From: Buddleja alternifolia
Lineage: Eukaryota; Streptophyta; Magnoliopsida; Lamiales; Scrophulariaceae
Reading direction: 5' to 3'
Assembly: GCA_019426215.1 (NCBI GenBank)
Contig: CM033394.1
Coordinates: forward strand, 18,806,195 to 18,870,194
DNA length: 64,000 nt
A program made the translations under genes and the position numbers. Positions within the stretch are counted from its first letter, which is position 1, and each line of letters begins with the position of its first letter. The notes beneath the pieces are model-generated. The model was not told the origin of the DNA. It saw only the letters and a program-made list of their open reading frames with translations, and did not search any database. Shown here in pieces: positions 36,401 through 48,420 of the stretch.

Positions 36401-36510
36401 CAAGTGAAAAAAGATGTACGCTTGCTCAAGCCTTATGGTAACATAAAGACAATTGAAGATACTCTCGGAGCACTTGTTGCTTGGCCCTTATCTTTGGAAT
36501 GTGTGAAAAA
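33499..36510 (+). CDS. CACTA 1 second gene (TNPA/Ptta-type), multi-exon
   Basis: The ATG at 33499 follows a TTGCAG acceptor. Exons read: a basic MPPRTRPRTKRPRHE start (33499-33615), 33730-33862, 33930-34150 (GPTCMPKNWG), 34275-34480 (INKKWRNWKSYVKS), 34576-34671, 34760-34862 and 35793-36179 with a coiled coil. The last is 36262-36510 with a DUF8039-like LGALVAWPLSLE. The KxWRNWK block is the Ptta/En-Spm transposase-like domain seen in second proteins of CACTA elements, which bind subterminal repeats. The intron between 34862 and 35793 carries a Mutator-like insertion. Unlike the second gene of CACTA 2, I see no protease domain after the last exon. Splice sites are approximate. Confidence 0.7.
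34877..35698. mobile_element. Non-autonomous Mutator-like element
   Basis: 822 bp with long inverted ends. The left end is GAGAAAATAGCAGATACCCCC, and the right end is its reverse GGGGTATTTGCTATTTTCTC; both continue into AGGTGATGTGC...TTTGCCCCCC. A perfect 9-bp duplication TAAATATTT lies at 34868-34876 and 35699-35707, the length typical of Mutator-like insertions. No transposase is encoded. The interior is T-rich and holds a third copy of the end sequence at about 35441-35500. It sits in an intron of the CACTA 1 second gene. Confidence 0.92.
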
Positions 36511-37434
36511 GTTAATTTTTATTGTCAATCATGTTTGGAATTCCATTTTGTTTTTCTATTGGTTGCATAGTTATAGTTAGTTATATACTTGGAGTTTTCG
36601 TGTTTATATATTTTGACTATTTAGTGTTAAATGATCACCAGTTGAGTAAAATGCTTCTAAGTTTTGCTAGTTTGAGTAATTTATAGCAGTTTACTAACAG
36701 ATAGAAGTAGTTCATATTCATAGTTGATCATCAACTTATAAGGGTACTAAATGGCATGTTGTACTAGATGTCTACTTTTAGGTTGACTTGAAGTATTACC
36801 TTTACATAAATTTTAGCTTTAGTTTAGTCAAGTTTTTTGTTTTAGCATTTATATTCTGCATTGGAGGAAATGAATTGTAATAACTATTTTAATCACAAGT
36901 AGATCAAATGTCTTGTATCAATGTCTACCTCTCCAGGCTTTGTTTCTTGGGTTGATATCGAGTTTTTATTAAACATTTGTAATGTCACTTTGATTGAATT
37001 ATTATGTGATGTTAATATATATATATATATATATATATATACTCTTTTATGTAGGTTGCTTTGGATGAAAATTTTGATTGATCCAATATTTGATATTGTT
37101 TGGGCTAGAGCTTTTTCGAATGGACTTGGGCATCTTCTGCGCAAATGAAACTCCTCTTTTGACTATTGTTTTGGCTACTTGTCACTATGATGATGGGATG
37201 CATTTGATACATTTTGTTTTTAGAATATTGGATGATATTTTGTTGGCATTAAAAGTCAGCTACAATATTAAATTTAACTTTGTTGGGAACTCTGAATTTA
37301 ATGAATGGATATTGCAACTAGTTTGATATGGGCTTGATATTATTTTCATTGTCTATGCTTGGTAATTCTCATATTAATTTTTTTTTCTGATTTTATGGTG
37401 CACTTAACTGTTAATAAACATCCTTATAAAGGTA
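36511..37434 (+). other. 3' part of CACTA 1 with (AT) microsatellite
   Basis: Non-coding as far as I can see. An (AT) run lies at 37016-37041. Short frames at 36893-37326 show no domain, though decayed exons of the second gene cannot be excluded. Confidence 0.45.
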
Positions 37435-37893
37435 CTTATCCAAATTTTATAGGGCATTTATTTTTGTCTTAACAATTTTTTATATTTATAAATGCCTCTA
37501 GTAAGTTTCCCAAAAACCCTTTTGGGACACTTATGTGTGCCCCTAAAGATGTCAACATCTGTCCAAATAATCCTATAAGGACACATATATGTGCCTATAA
37601 ATCTCAAAAACGACATTACAATGTGTCCCAACAGTTAATTCGAGACACAAATAAGTGTTGGTTTATTGCTTTTTATTAAATTTTTAAATTTTCAGAGGAC
37701 GCTTATATGTGTCCCAAGAAACTAACATTAGACACATATAAGTGTCCCATAAAAGCGATCTTTTGAGGCACTTTAAGTGTCCCAAAACTTTATGCGATGC
37801 GCATACATAAGTGCCCCGAAAAATGTAAGTGTCCCGATATTACTCATATTGGGGCACTTATTTGTGTCCCCATATAGGATTTTTGTTGTAGTG
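37435..37893 (+). repeat. Right subterminal repeats and terminal inverted repeat of CACTA 1
   Basis: More than ten copies, in both orientations, of GTGTCCC/GGGACAC with a neighbouring CTTATATG or CTTATGTG are packed into 460 bp. They lead to the terminal repeat at 37862-37893. Such arrays are binding sites for the second CACTA protein. Confidence 0.85.
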
Positions 37894-38045
37894 GGTACAT
37901 TAAATGGACGTATTATTCCATTTCAACTGACGTATGATTTCATATCAATTGACATATTTTTATCTGTTAATTGACGAATTTGGACATTAAAACTGACGTA
38001 TTAGTACATAAAATGGACCTATTATGAGTACGTAAAACAATTTCA
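37894..38045. repeat. TGACGTA repeat resumed
   Basis: Continuation of the array interrupted at 26938: AACTGACGTATG and AACTGACGTATTAGTACATAAAATGG occur here. The latter gives the empty-site version of the CACTA 1 insertion point. Confidence 0.75.
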
Positions 38046-38890
38046 TAGTTGGCATTTCTTGAAAATGTGTCATACATTTTCAGAAAGCTCTATGTGTCTA
38101 CTTTTAAAGTGAAAAGGCAGTTTATGATTTCGAGTATCGTACAGTGCACTATGCACTTTCGCGTAAAGTTGCACAAAATTGCCGACAAATTTTACCTTAT
38201 GTTTGGAGCAAAACTTGTTTTATAGTAGAAGTTTTTTTATAATGTATCATACATGTATGGAAAGCCCTGTGGGTCTATATTGAAAGAAAAAAAAGGGCTT
38301 ATGATTTTGAGTATCGTACAATGCGTTATGGACTTTCTCGCGAAGTAACGCAAAACTGTTGACAAATTTTAGCTTATATTTCAGGAAACTTTTTTCATAC
38401 TATCCATTTCTTGATAATGTTTCATATATAAATCTATGTCTACCTTGATATTAAAAAAGCGGTTTATGATTTTGAGCATTGTACAGTGCGTTATGGACTT
38501 TCTCGTGAAGTCGCGCAAAACTGTCAAGAAATTTCAGCTTATGTTTGAATGAAAAATTGTTTCATACTAGAAATATTTTTGTCATGTGTCATACATTTTC
38601 AGAAATCTCTATGTGTCTACTTTTAATAAAAAACATTGCACGTGATTCCGACCACTGTATAGTGAAGTATGGACTCTATTATGAAGTCGCACAAAACTAT
38701 CTATAAATTTAAGCTTACGTTTGAAGATAAAATTCTTTCATACAAAACATTTATTGATAATGTCTCATACAATTTCCAAAAGCTCTATGTGTCTCTTTTC
38801 AGATGTAAAAAGCGGTTTATGATTTTGAGCATCCTACAGTGCGATGGACGTTTTCGTGAGGTTGTGCAAATCTATCAACTTATCATATGA
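38046..38890. repeat. About 175-bp tandem repeat, five units
   Basis: Imperfect units begin at about 38053, 38233, 38405, 38572 and 38748. They share TTTCTTGATAATGTNTCATACA, CTATGTGTCTACTTTT, GTTTATGATTTTGAGNATCGTACAGTGC and CGCAAAACTGTC-type phrases. The period is 167-180 bp. No coding potential is seen. Confidence 0.88.
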
Positions 38891-39280
38891 AAAAACATCA
38901 ACTATGCACAAAAAATACGTCACATATGTCTTATCGATACTTCAATAGCTGTACATATGAAGTTTGGAAAAAATAAATATTTTATACTCGAAATATAGGC
39001 AATATGGATCTTGATTTGTTCATTTTATCATGGAGAACAAAATGGTGTCACCTATGAACAACTTTAATCGCCGAAAAGTCTATGTAATCAGATTTGTGGC
39101 GAAGGGTAACATGAAAAAGAGAAGGGAGAAGAAAGAACTGGAGAAGAAGATGAATAAAAAATTAATAAATTGAGGGCATTTTTGGCTTTTCAAGGGGGTA
39201 GGGAGTGAATCTAAAATTACATTATGAACTAGGGTGTTGAGAGTGTAGAATTATAAGTAGGACTAATTCATAAATTTTAT
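38891..39280. other. Unassigned AT-rich segment
   Basis: I see no gene or clear repeat. The polypurine-like GAAAAAGAGAAGGGAGAAGAAAG at about 39112-39134 and AAGGGGGTAGGGAG at 39192-39205 stand out. Confidence 0.3.
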
Positions 39281-39874
39281 TAGGGATTCGGGATTTTTGA
39301 CTAATTTTCCCTAAAATTGATTTCCAAAAATAATTATATCCTTTAATTAATCTTAAAATCATGTTAAAATAATTAATTTATTTAATTTTAAAAAATTGGG
39401 ACCCATGGGTCTATCGGGGGTCAACCCAATTTTTAAAAGAAAATAAAAAAATTATGGATATATATATATAATATATGTATAACATGTGGGCCGCGGACAA
39501 CCCACAACAGTGTAGGCTGCCCCAGTGGCCCACATGAGCAGTTCGCTAAGCGGACTACTCGTACAGTAGCTGCTGGTGGCGCGTGGGAAGTGCTTCGCAC
39601 ACGTTGTCTGCTTCAACGACGCCGACGACCCGAGTCGATTTTCTAATATTTTCAAACCACATATTCATGTTGATGCATTAATTCAAATCCAATAGAAAAA
39701 ATTGATTTATATTAAAAATAAAATCATGTAATTGTCTAACAACATGGATTTAACCTTTCAAAAAATTAAATCTATACATGAAGAGTATAATCTAACAATA
39801 TTTTCATGATGAATTAATCACAAACATAAAATTTCAACATATAGATATCGAAAAATCATTAAAAGCCTAAAGTT
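39281..39874 (-). other. Copia leader fragment with GC-rich island
   Basis: AT-rich leader sequence ending at a primer-binding site. A GC-rich stretch lies at 39480-39640, as in the other leaders of this family. No gag is attached. Confidence 0.55.
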
Positions 39875-39887
39875 GGCTCTGATACCA
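39875..39887 (-). other. Primer-binding site, initiator Met tRNA
   Basis: GGCTCTGATACCA on the + strand, one base before the LTR start TGTTGTGAATCC at 39889. Confidence 0.9.
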
Positions 39888-39888
39888 C

Positions 39889-40504
39889 TGTTGTGAATCC
39901 TGATTCTTGCACAGCGGAAATAAAAACATATCCGCATTCACAAACAGTTCACTTTTCGGTTTTAATGATTTTATAAAATAGAAAGGATGAAATCAAATTT
40001 CATCAATTTACTAACCTTGTTGTAGAATTGAAATCCTTGATCTACTCAGAAGTAGCAATCCTAGACTCCTACCTTTAGATATCACATCGGAATAAGACTT
40101 GAAAAAAAATCCACTCTTCTGACCCAGATGTTGGCTGACAGCTACAGAGGGAAGGAGAGAGAATTTTTTTGCTCTTCTTTTCTTTGCTATCAAGTTATTA
40201 TGAGAATCCCTTAGATTTTTTCAACTAGGCATCATGTATTTATAAGGAACGATGGGCTTGGAATTAATTAGTTTCTTGAGCCCACCAACTTTTCAAATAC
40301 ACGCCTACATCATCCAAGTTGGGCTAAGTTGATTTTGAACTTAGTCTAATTATTAATTTAGTCCAACATATTTTAATCTAATTAAAATATAATATTAATT
40401 AACAAACAACTAAATTGATTAATTTAAGATAGAATGATTATAATAAATAAAACTAATTATTTATTATTAATTTATTTCCATTAATCTAATTAATCTAATA
40501 AATT
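39889..40504 (-). repeat. Copia LTR, truncated
   Basis: It starts TGTTGTGAATCCTGATTC, followed by GCACAGCGGAAAT, as in the other LTRs of this family. It breaks off near 40504 in the AT-rich part, so only about the first 600 of 1700 bp remain. Confidence 0.75.
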
Positions 40505-41197
40505 AATTTGTGCATCAAAGAAAAGGCGGGATAGCCTACTAGTAGAGAGGAGACAGCTACCAAGTGAGACAGTCCCCATCTTGTCTTAAGGAAGCTTATG
40601 TGGTTGTTAGTAAATGTGACCCGGAAGCTGCTGAGACACCTGGTAGGATGATGGGAAGGCTCATGTACGAGCTCGCGGGAAACCTCCTTCTCAGCTAGCC
40701 CATGAGCCTCCCCTTCAGCATCCTTTAAATGGATAAGTACCACCTCCCAAGCGGCATCAAGCTTCCTTTGATCAAGGCATTTCAAGATCTCAAGAGCGAC
40801 CACTAGTCTTATCTCTATTTTCTGCCTCTGCGCAGAAGGTTTCTTATAACCTCTTGGCGGGGAGGGCATCTCCCCCAGATCGTCGGTACATGGATGATCT
40901 TTCTAAACCCTTTTTGAGGACTTTTCTTCAGCTGTCCTATAGGTGACCATAAGATCTTTTCCCCTTTGTGTTTCATTATTTTGCGCATATACTTCTTTTG
41001 TATATATCTCCTTGGTTACTTTTCCTAATTCGTCTTCCTTGTGTTTTCCTAGGTAAATCTTTTGGGTAGTAACATGATGAGTCGTATTCGTGCTCGCGAC
41101 TCTATTTCTATTGATGACTGGAAGACGTTGAAGGAGTGGGAGAAGCGAGTGCTTTCTTTGACCGATAATTTAACTTAAAAACAAATCCTGAGGAGTG
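40505..41197. other. Unassigned segment between two LTR fragments
   Basis: About 700 bp of more balanced base composition than its surroundings. A 124-residue minus frame (40869-40495) starts MPSPPRGYKK and has a charged middle. A short plus frame opens at about 41071 with MMSRIRARDS after a TTTTCCTAG acceptor-like site. I recognise no domain in either. It could be a captured gene piece or part of another retroelement. Confidence 0.35.
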
Positions 41198-42050
41198 TGT
41201 TAGGTGTATTCTCTTAATGCCAGATTTAGTCAAGCATTTAAAGTTATTTTGTACAAACAATTATGTTTCTACTTATAGAAGAAAGGTTCGGTGGTTTTGT
41301 TCATATAAATCTCAGTGGCATTTAATAGTATTGAATAAATAGTCCTTAAGATTTGAAGATAGACTTTTCACCTATGTGGATATGAGGAGGCACTGGAAGA
41401 GTTGAGTACTTAATCTCTTATTATTGGTTCGCGAGTTAAAGAATTTTAATTGGGCATTAAAATTTAACTCGTATGACACTTGCTTTGACAAGGAGTTCCA
41501 GTCAATCACTGATTTGATAGTGGGAGCCTGTGTTATGAATATGATTAATGGAATTAACATATTTGAACTCGACTCACCTTAATCCGATCATATGGGTATT
41601 TACTCTTTGACAGTCAATAATTAAGATTACGATTGCAATAGTATGAGTGAACTTTTGACATGAGGAGTTATTTATATTGTGTTTGTAGTATTGGACCTAT
41701 TACCAGAGTAGTTAAGTCTGTATCACCTGATATGTGGGGCCATCCTTGAAGTACGATTCAAATGGTGCATTCGACATTATAAGATGATTGCTAATAGAAA
41801 ATTCACCATCTTGATAGTAAACGAGTATGTGACCTGTACTATCATAAGTAATTGAAATTATAAATTTTTGACCAAAGCATATAAACCAGCTCGTGATAGT
41901 CACTGAGGGTAGTTTGGTAATTTCACATTATTATGATTCCAAGTACAATATCAAGTTCTATGAGTTTAACGTACCATAAACCATGGTTATCTAATCAGCT
42001 CTCCATAAAGAATATGCGAGATTCATCTTATATATTAGATATGAAGATAT
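41198..42050 (+). repeat. Copia LTR fragment, opposite orientation
   Basis: It starts TGTTAGGTGTATTCTCTTAATGCC, the reverse of the GGCATACACCTAACA end at 3928. It then runs collinear with the reverse of 2900-3928. It is cut near 42050 and joined to RT sequence. Confidence 0.75.
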
Positions 42051-42059
42051 ACTGAGATA

Positions 42060-42900
42060 GATCGAGTAGAATGCTAGACTCTCTCAAGCCTTGTACACAG
42101 ATCAAGTGCTAAATAAATTTTGCATGGATGGATCCAATGAAGGTTTCTGCCTAAGAGACAAGTAATTACACTTTCCAAGTCTATGTCCTCAAAGACTAAA
42201 ATGGAGAGAGTAAGGATGTCTCAAATATCTTATGCATCTGCTATGGGCAGCATAATGTATGTGATGTCTTTACAAGGCCTGATGTAGCCTATGCACTAAA
42301 TGTATGAAGCCTCTATCAAGCGAAACCCGATGAGGATCATTTGACCTCTATGAAGGTAATCCTGAAGAATCTAAGAAGAACTAAGAATTTGTTCTATTGT
42401 ACAGCAGTGGAGACTTGGAATTAGAATGCTTTAGTGACTCTAATTTCCAAACTGGTGTGGATGACTCTAAGTGGGTTTCTGGTCATGTGTTTTTAACAGT
42501 GGAGCAATGAGCAGAAAAATTTCTAGGAAATCCACTACCGCTGATTCAACCATTAAAATACAGTACATTGAGTCTTCTGAATCCACAAAGGAAGTTGTTT
42601 GGATGAGGATCTTCATTCAAGAGTTGGGTGTGGTTTCGTCTAGTGTTAACTTAGTACCATGTACTGCGACAGCAATGGGGCTGCTGTGCAAGAAAGGAAC
42701 CTAGATATCAACAGAATTGCAAGCATATACAGAGCCAAAACCATTTGATTGGAGATATCGTCGGGAGATGTGATGTTTGAGTGGAGCGCATAGACTCGGT
42801 AGATAATGGCAGACCCAGTGACTGAACCCCTTAAGTAAAAGGTATTTGAATTACATCTTAGGAGAATGAACCTCAAACATATGGGTAATTAGCTCTTGGG
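42060..42900 (+). pseudogene. Copia RT/RNase H remnant
   Basis: Plus-strand decayed copia pol. Near 42210-42260 it reads MSQISYASAMGSIMYVMS. RNase H follows with SGAMSRKISRKSTTADST near 42500-42550, then a KEVVWMRIFIQELGVV segment (42590-42630). It ends near 42840 with an ADPVTEPL phrase. Stops and frame changes are frequent. Together with 41198-42050 it is a deleted plus-strand element of the same family. Confidence 0.78.
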
Positions 42901-43827
42901 CAATTGGAAGTTTGATAGAGTAGATGTACGGCATGCGAATTATTTGGACGCCATTCTTGCATTAGAACACTCTATGTAACAATCTTTTTTGTATAAATAA
43001 AGTGAAACCTTTTTATTTGCATTCTTTATTCTTTAAACTATTTATATATTATGCTTAGAAAAAAGTCTCGTGGATCACAGATAACTATAGGATGTCATCA
43101 TGCAACGGGTATGGTGATGATGAAATATGTCTCTTAGGCTGTAATCCTAAAAACTGTTGCAATTCATGAAGGGGTTCATCAAGATGTGGATATTGATGAA
43201 TCTAAGAGGCTTTCTTACACGATGCATTTTCTTGGAGGATTGTGCCTGGTTCCATAGGTACTAGCACAGTAAAAGTCCTTGTATGTATGAGGGTTCCCAT
43301 TTGGGAAATAGGTAAACCCAACCATCCTAAGAAAGTTCCTTAAATCGGAATTTTATTCAAAACTAGAACTTCTTATAATAAAATATGTATATGAACAATC
43401 CTCATGGACGTGAGGTTCTATAGATTGTCTTGTGTATGGTCTAGCATGTTTTGATTTATCAATTGATCATTAGGAAGGTAATTCTATGTGATATTTTGGT
43501 TATGGTATAATCATGTACAACGGTGCATGGGAATCAAGATGAGATCCATCTCTGATTTAGAAAATCAATGAATCTCCTATGATTACATGGTAAACCATCT
43601 TAAAGAATCTTTGGCTGGAGTAAGATATCTAAAGATGCGTAGGGTTTTCTCATTTACATAATTAACGTCGATCCCACTAGTTATGGAAAACATAGTTATT
43701 AAGTTATTAGAGTTTCGACTAAGTCATTACTCTAAACTCAATTGGGAGATTCGATGGAAGGATCTTACTTATACCTGGATCGTAATTATAAAAGGTGTAT
43801 CTTTACGTTTCGTTTATGCCTAGGTAT
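42901..43827. other. Old repeat-like sequence left of copia C
   Basis: No gene is seen. The sequence continues beyond copia C at 62168, since the two are joined at the GGTAT target site. The style (short AT-rich phrases, no frames) suggests old LTR or UTR sequence of a retroelement. Confidence 0.3.
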
Positions 43828-45534
43828 TGTTGGGAATCCTGTAGGGCTTGCGCAGCGGAAACGAAAAACGGATTTGGATTCCCAAACAAAGATCAATTCC
43901 TGGCTTTCGTCGATTTTAAAAGAGAAAAAGATGAATATGAAAAACTTACCTTCTCGCGTATTCAACTTTGATCCTCGCAAATCTTGAATCTTCTCCAACG
44001 GTTCAATTGTACCGTCTCTAGAGCATCACGCAGGAACAGACTCCGGGAAATCTCCATCTCCAATCTCCATGGCGGCTAGGCGAGATCGAGTGGACTGTGA
44101 AGAGAGAAGAAGAAAATGTTTTCTCCTCTACTTTGTATTTCTGGTGGAGGATTTCAGTTATGTGAATTGTTACAACTGTGTAATCTAGCTTGTGTTGGAG
44201 GATTAAATTAATCCTCCAACTTAAACCCAACGGATCACACACACACCCCCATATGGGCCATTGGACAATGAATTGGGCTATGTTGACCCAGTCAACTTAG
44301 TCCAATTAATTTAATCAATTAATATATAATCCAATTAAATATATATTGATTAAATTAATATTAATTAATTAATCAAATAATTAATTATTATTCTAATCTA
44401 AATAGTTAATTAACCTAGTCAATTAAATATTCAAACTAATTAATTTAATTTGCCATTGTTTAATCCAATTAAATAACTAATTAAATTAATTTGTCCAATT
44501 AATTAATTGATCCTTCCCAAGGACAAATTACCAAAACACCTTCCAAATACAAGACTTGATTTTCCCGTCTATTCCTATATAGCGCGACTCTCTAGGTTCG
44601 TCTCAATTGGCAATGGGAGGATACCAAAGGATGTGGGTGACACCTAGTCAGGACCGTGGCCCCACATCGTAGCCCAACCGAGTACGAAATGATTATATCA
44701 TAATGAACCTCTAGATTATGATACCGTATGAGTATAAGCCCTTCACTGACGTATCCCAATCGAGTGAGAGTCATGGAATATGTCAAACTCACAGAACTCG
44801 ATGCTATGCATAAGAATCATAGTAATATGAGATCACTAAACACTAGTTAGTTCATCAGCTCTGCCCAGAGACTTTCAATCTCATTTACCTATGACCGCAT
44901 AGATACTTCTCGTTTGCTTTCGAGACAGTGAATTCCATCTTGGTAATCACCTCTCATGCTACTTGCCCATTGGAATGCATTTGAGGTCGGCCCCACCAAC
45001 AGGTGAATTGGGCCTAACGACTCTAGTGACATAATCCAACGTCACAAGCACACTGTGACCGTAACTCCTCAGGTCTAAGGCTCACACAGACCTTCATAAT
45101 CAGTAATCCAATCATTGACAGTCACTGAGTAAAAACCAATGTGATCTGATTACTACGAGCCGTGTTCGAATACACTAATTCCACCAATGTATCTATGACA
45201 CAAACCCCCACTATCCCATAGTGTTCGACTGGCACTCCTTTGTCAGAATATGCGTCATACAAGTCTTATACGAATCTCAATGCCCAATTGAGATTCTCCG
45301 ACTTGCGAACGATTTAAGTGATCAAGTATCAAACTCTTCTAGTGCCCATCTCCTCAAGGAGTGTGAAGGTTTGCCTTGATACACATGGACTAGTTGTTCA
45401 TTTAAGACTTTTAGATGCCATCGAGAATTATACAAACAACATAATATTGCCTTTATATTAATTAGAGGTTGTATAATATAAACTCGTGCCTCATATTCTA
45501 ACTGCTCGTTGGCATCGAGGGCACATTCCCAACA
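43828..45534 (-). repeat. 3' LTR of copia C
   Basis: 1707 bp, intact ends. A TATATAGG-type box lies on the minus strand near 44571-44580. It matches the right-hand LTR along its whole length with scattered substitutions. Confidence 0.93.
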
Positions 45535-45551
45535 ATCTCCCACTTGCACTC
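45535..45551 (-). other. Polypurine tract of copia C
   Basis: ATCTCCCACTTGCACTC on the + strand, identical to the tract of copia B at 3929. Confidence 0.8.
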
Positions 45552-48420
45552 AATGCCAATCGTTGTTGTATTAAATACCCATCTTTTAAAAGATGTCGCT
45601 CTACCACCGCCTGTGACAATACCCCAGTGAGTGGGTCAGCCTTTTAAACGGCTGAGCTTATTTTCTACAAGGCTACATCGCCCTTTCCAACAATCTCTTA
45701 AGAGATGTTGTACCTCTCATCATTTCTCTGGGTTTGTGAGACCTAGGTTCCTTTCATACGCATGAGCTTCATTTCATCACAGTGAAGTGACAATGCAAGC
45801 TCCACGTTAGGGACCAATAGAAGTTCTATCACAAACTTCAGATCCAAACAGTTTCCTTTGACAGCCTCCAAGGCTCCAAGGCATTTCATATTCATTCTCA
45901 GTAGTAGAGTATTGTACTTGGAACCTTTCAAAGTTACTAATCCACAACTGAGGGTGAATACTAACCCAAAGTGGAATTTTTAATTTCCTTTGTCAAACTC
46001 AAGGTCCGAGTAAGTATAAAACTTCCACTATCAGTTCTCCATGGGCATAGACGAAGAATATATCCTAAGTTCTCCTCAAGTACTTCATGATATATTTTTC
46101 TCTACCCATTGCTCTTCCTCTCTAGGCAAGAGCCCTTCCTCAAATCTTCTTCCTAAATTGCTTTAGGATTCATTCTAAGCAAAGGGCTTGGAAAGGGTCC
46201 ATTATCCTATTCGTCCTATTTTCATATATGCAAATTATAAGGATAAAGATGGCTTCTCTCAAGTCTTTCATGGAGAACATGCTTGATGTTTATGTCTTGA
46301 CATAGTCAATGAGCCCACATCACTTCTCATAAAATGATATCTCGCTCCCACTGACCTTATTGCACACAGATGGTCTCTCTTCGTTTAGATGATATCATAT
46401 TTCCAAATTACGTCATCAAAGTGAATATTCTAACTAAGAGAGGTCCGCTTAAATCCATAAATGGATTCATATAGCTTGTAGACCTTATGATAATCGACCT
46501 CACATGTGAAACCCTTGGGCTGTTCGAAATGGATGTCCTTCTAGAGGAATCTATTTATGAACTAGTCTTCACATCCACGTGCTAGATTTTCATAATATTG
46601 GTGTGTTGTTATCGAAAGTAAGATTCTAATGGATTTGATTTTAGTTGTGGCAAAGGGGCTTCCTCATAGTCAATGCCTTTCTTTTTACTACACCCTTTCG
46701 CCATCAGCCTGGCCTCGCCATTCGAATCAATCTTTCTCTTGTAGATGTATTCATCTCTGATGAGTTCAAAACTCTTGGGGCAATCTACTAGAGTCTAAGA
46801 TTGATTCAAAGACATCTAATCCATTTTCACTTTCATAACCTTGACACCTTCTCGTAGAGTCCATATCCACCATCAATTTGTCATGGTAGAGGGATTGTAT
46901 CCTTGGTTCTCCTCTGCTACGTCATTCATCCTATGCTTTCTTTGTAGCAGGCAACCACTTTTCTCAGACGGCTGAGAGACTCTTCCATATTAATTGTTGG
47001 TGGTTTGTTTTAATGGGCTTAGTTTGGTTCCTTGAATAGTAGTGTCCTAAGATGTTTTGCTTTATTCTTTTAGAATAATCTTTCCACCTTCTCCAATTTC
47101 TCGAACGATCTTATCTTCGAGACAACAGACCTCTAAGGCCCTAATGATCCCCTGATGATCATGTAGGTAAAAAGAGTTCTCCCACTGAATCTTTGGGATA
47201 ACAAACAAAATGTCCTTTTAAGGACTAAGCTTCCAGATTCTTTACCTTGATCTTTTCTATATACGAGGGGAATTCCCATATCATCACGTGTTTAAGATCA
47301 GGCTTCCACTAGTGCCACATTTGATATGGTTCCTTAGGAATGAATTTGGAGGGACATCTATTCAAGATGAACCTTTGAGTAGCGCAAGACTCACTATGAA
47401 TTGGGTAATTCTATGTAGCTTAGCAGAATGAGTCATGTCCAACAATGTCTCGTTCTTGCATACTACTACCCTATTCATTTGTAAAGTCGCTGGAAAGGTC
47501 AACTGTGAAACTGTGTTACATTCTTTTAGGAACGGGTCAAATTAGGAAATCATACACTTGACATTACAATCCAATTGTAGTGTCTTAGTAAGATACCACG
47601 CACAAACTTTAGAACTTGAGCGGCCCTTTAATATGTTCCCTGTGAAGGGAGATTTGATCGTCTTGCCTATGAGATAAAATTCTTAAGTTTGGATAGGGAT
47701 CCAATCCCAATGGGCTTGTACCCCCACGTTTCTCCTAACTAGTGAATCTTATGCTCGTAAGGCATGATCTAATCTTAGGTGCCAAACAATTCTTCCAGTT
47801 TATTTCTAGCATACTACGTTCTCTAGTTTATGTGTTCACCGTATACTAATTCCAAACTTTCACATCGTGTTAACAATTTTAGTAAGGATGTACTGTTCCC
47901 ACACTTATTTCTAAAATAAATGCCATGAAAGTTATTACCGAACTTAAAGAAGTACCATTTCTTGACCAAGTTAGAAAACGATAACTTTCTTAATGCCATT
48001 TGATAAAACTAATCAATCATCCAAACGTGTTCAGAATTATAAAAGAATAGAGGTGGACTTTATTTGGATACACCCGACACCATGTTTAGTTCCAATATTG
48101 ATCACCTCTTGTTTTCCCAGCTTTTGTACTTCTTTTAATTCTTCAATCATGAGCACTAGCTCTAGAATGTAGAATACAAAAATTTGAGAAAACCGGTCAT
48201 AAAACAGTTGCTTCCAAAACACATGGTTCTATGTCCAGTGCGCCTCATATTTAAGCCCTACTCTTCGTCTCATTCCTAGACTTGAGTAATGTTTGCTTCA
48301 AGCATACAAATCAATGACTCTGAACTGAGGACCTTCCTCAAATTTCTAAGTCTGTTGATTTGGTTAAGCCAGTATAGACAATATTCTCAAGCATAATTTT
48401 AAATGGGTTAATTTCTAAGA
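45552..48420 (-). pseudogene. Copia C gag-pol, strongly decayed
   Basis: Traces of pol run in the right order on the minus strand. An RNase H piece at 45931-45743 keeps LGALEAVKGN and a following LLLVPNVELAL. RT-like phrases lie at about 45950-47000. A protease/pre-integrase trace at 48222-48037 keeps the ELKEVQKLGKQEVINIGTKH stretch, corresponding to the segment just behind the protease active site in copia B. The gag start is recognisable only at about 48300-48420. No frame exceeds about 75 residues. This copy cannot have supplied its own proteins for a long time. Confidence 0.75.

Larger units (their letters stand above)
26939..37893 (+). mobile_element. CACTA (En/Spm) transposon 1
   Basis: 10,955 bp bounded by inverted ends. 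The left end is CACTACAACAAAATACA..., and the right end is its reverse ...ATTTTTGTTGTAGTG. The 3-bp flanks are AGT (26936-26938) and GGT (37894-37896), a duplication with one change. A neighbouring repeat unit at 38000-38020 shows the uninterrupted sequence TATTAGTACATAAAATGG, which supports AGT as the target. Inside are a tnp2 gene, a second TNPA-type gene, a solo LTR and a Mutator-like insertion. Subterminal GTGTCCC repeats mark the right end. It is on the + strand by gene orientation. Confidence 0.93.

Noticed and set aside
26170..38890. CRISPR-like array
   Set aside because: Units are long, imperfect and without uniform spacers; this is a plant tandem repeat interrupted by a transposon.
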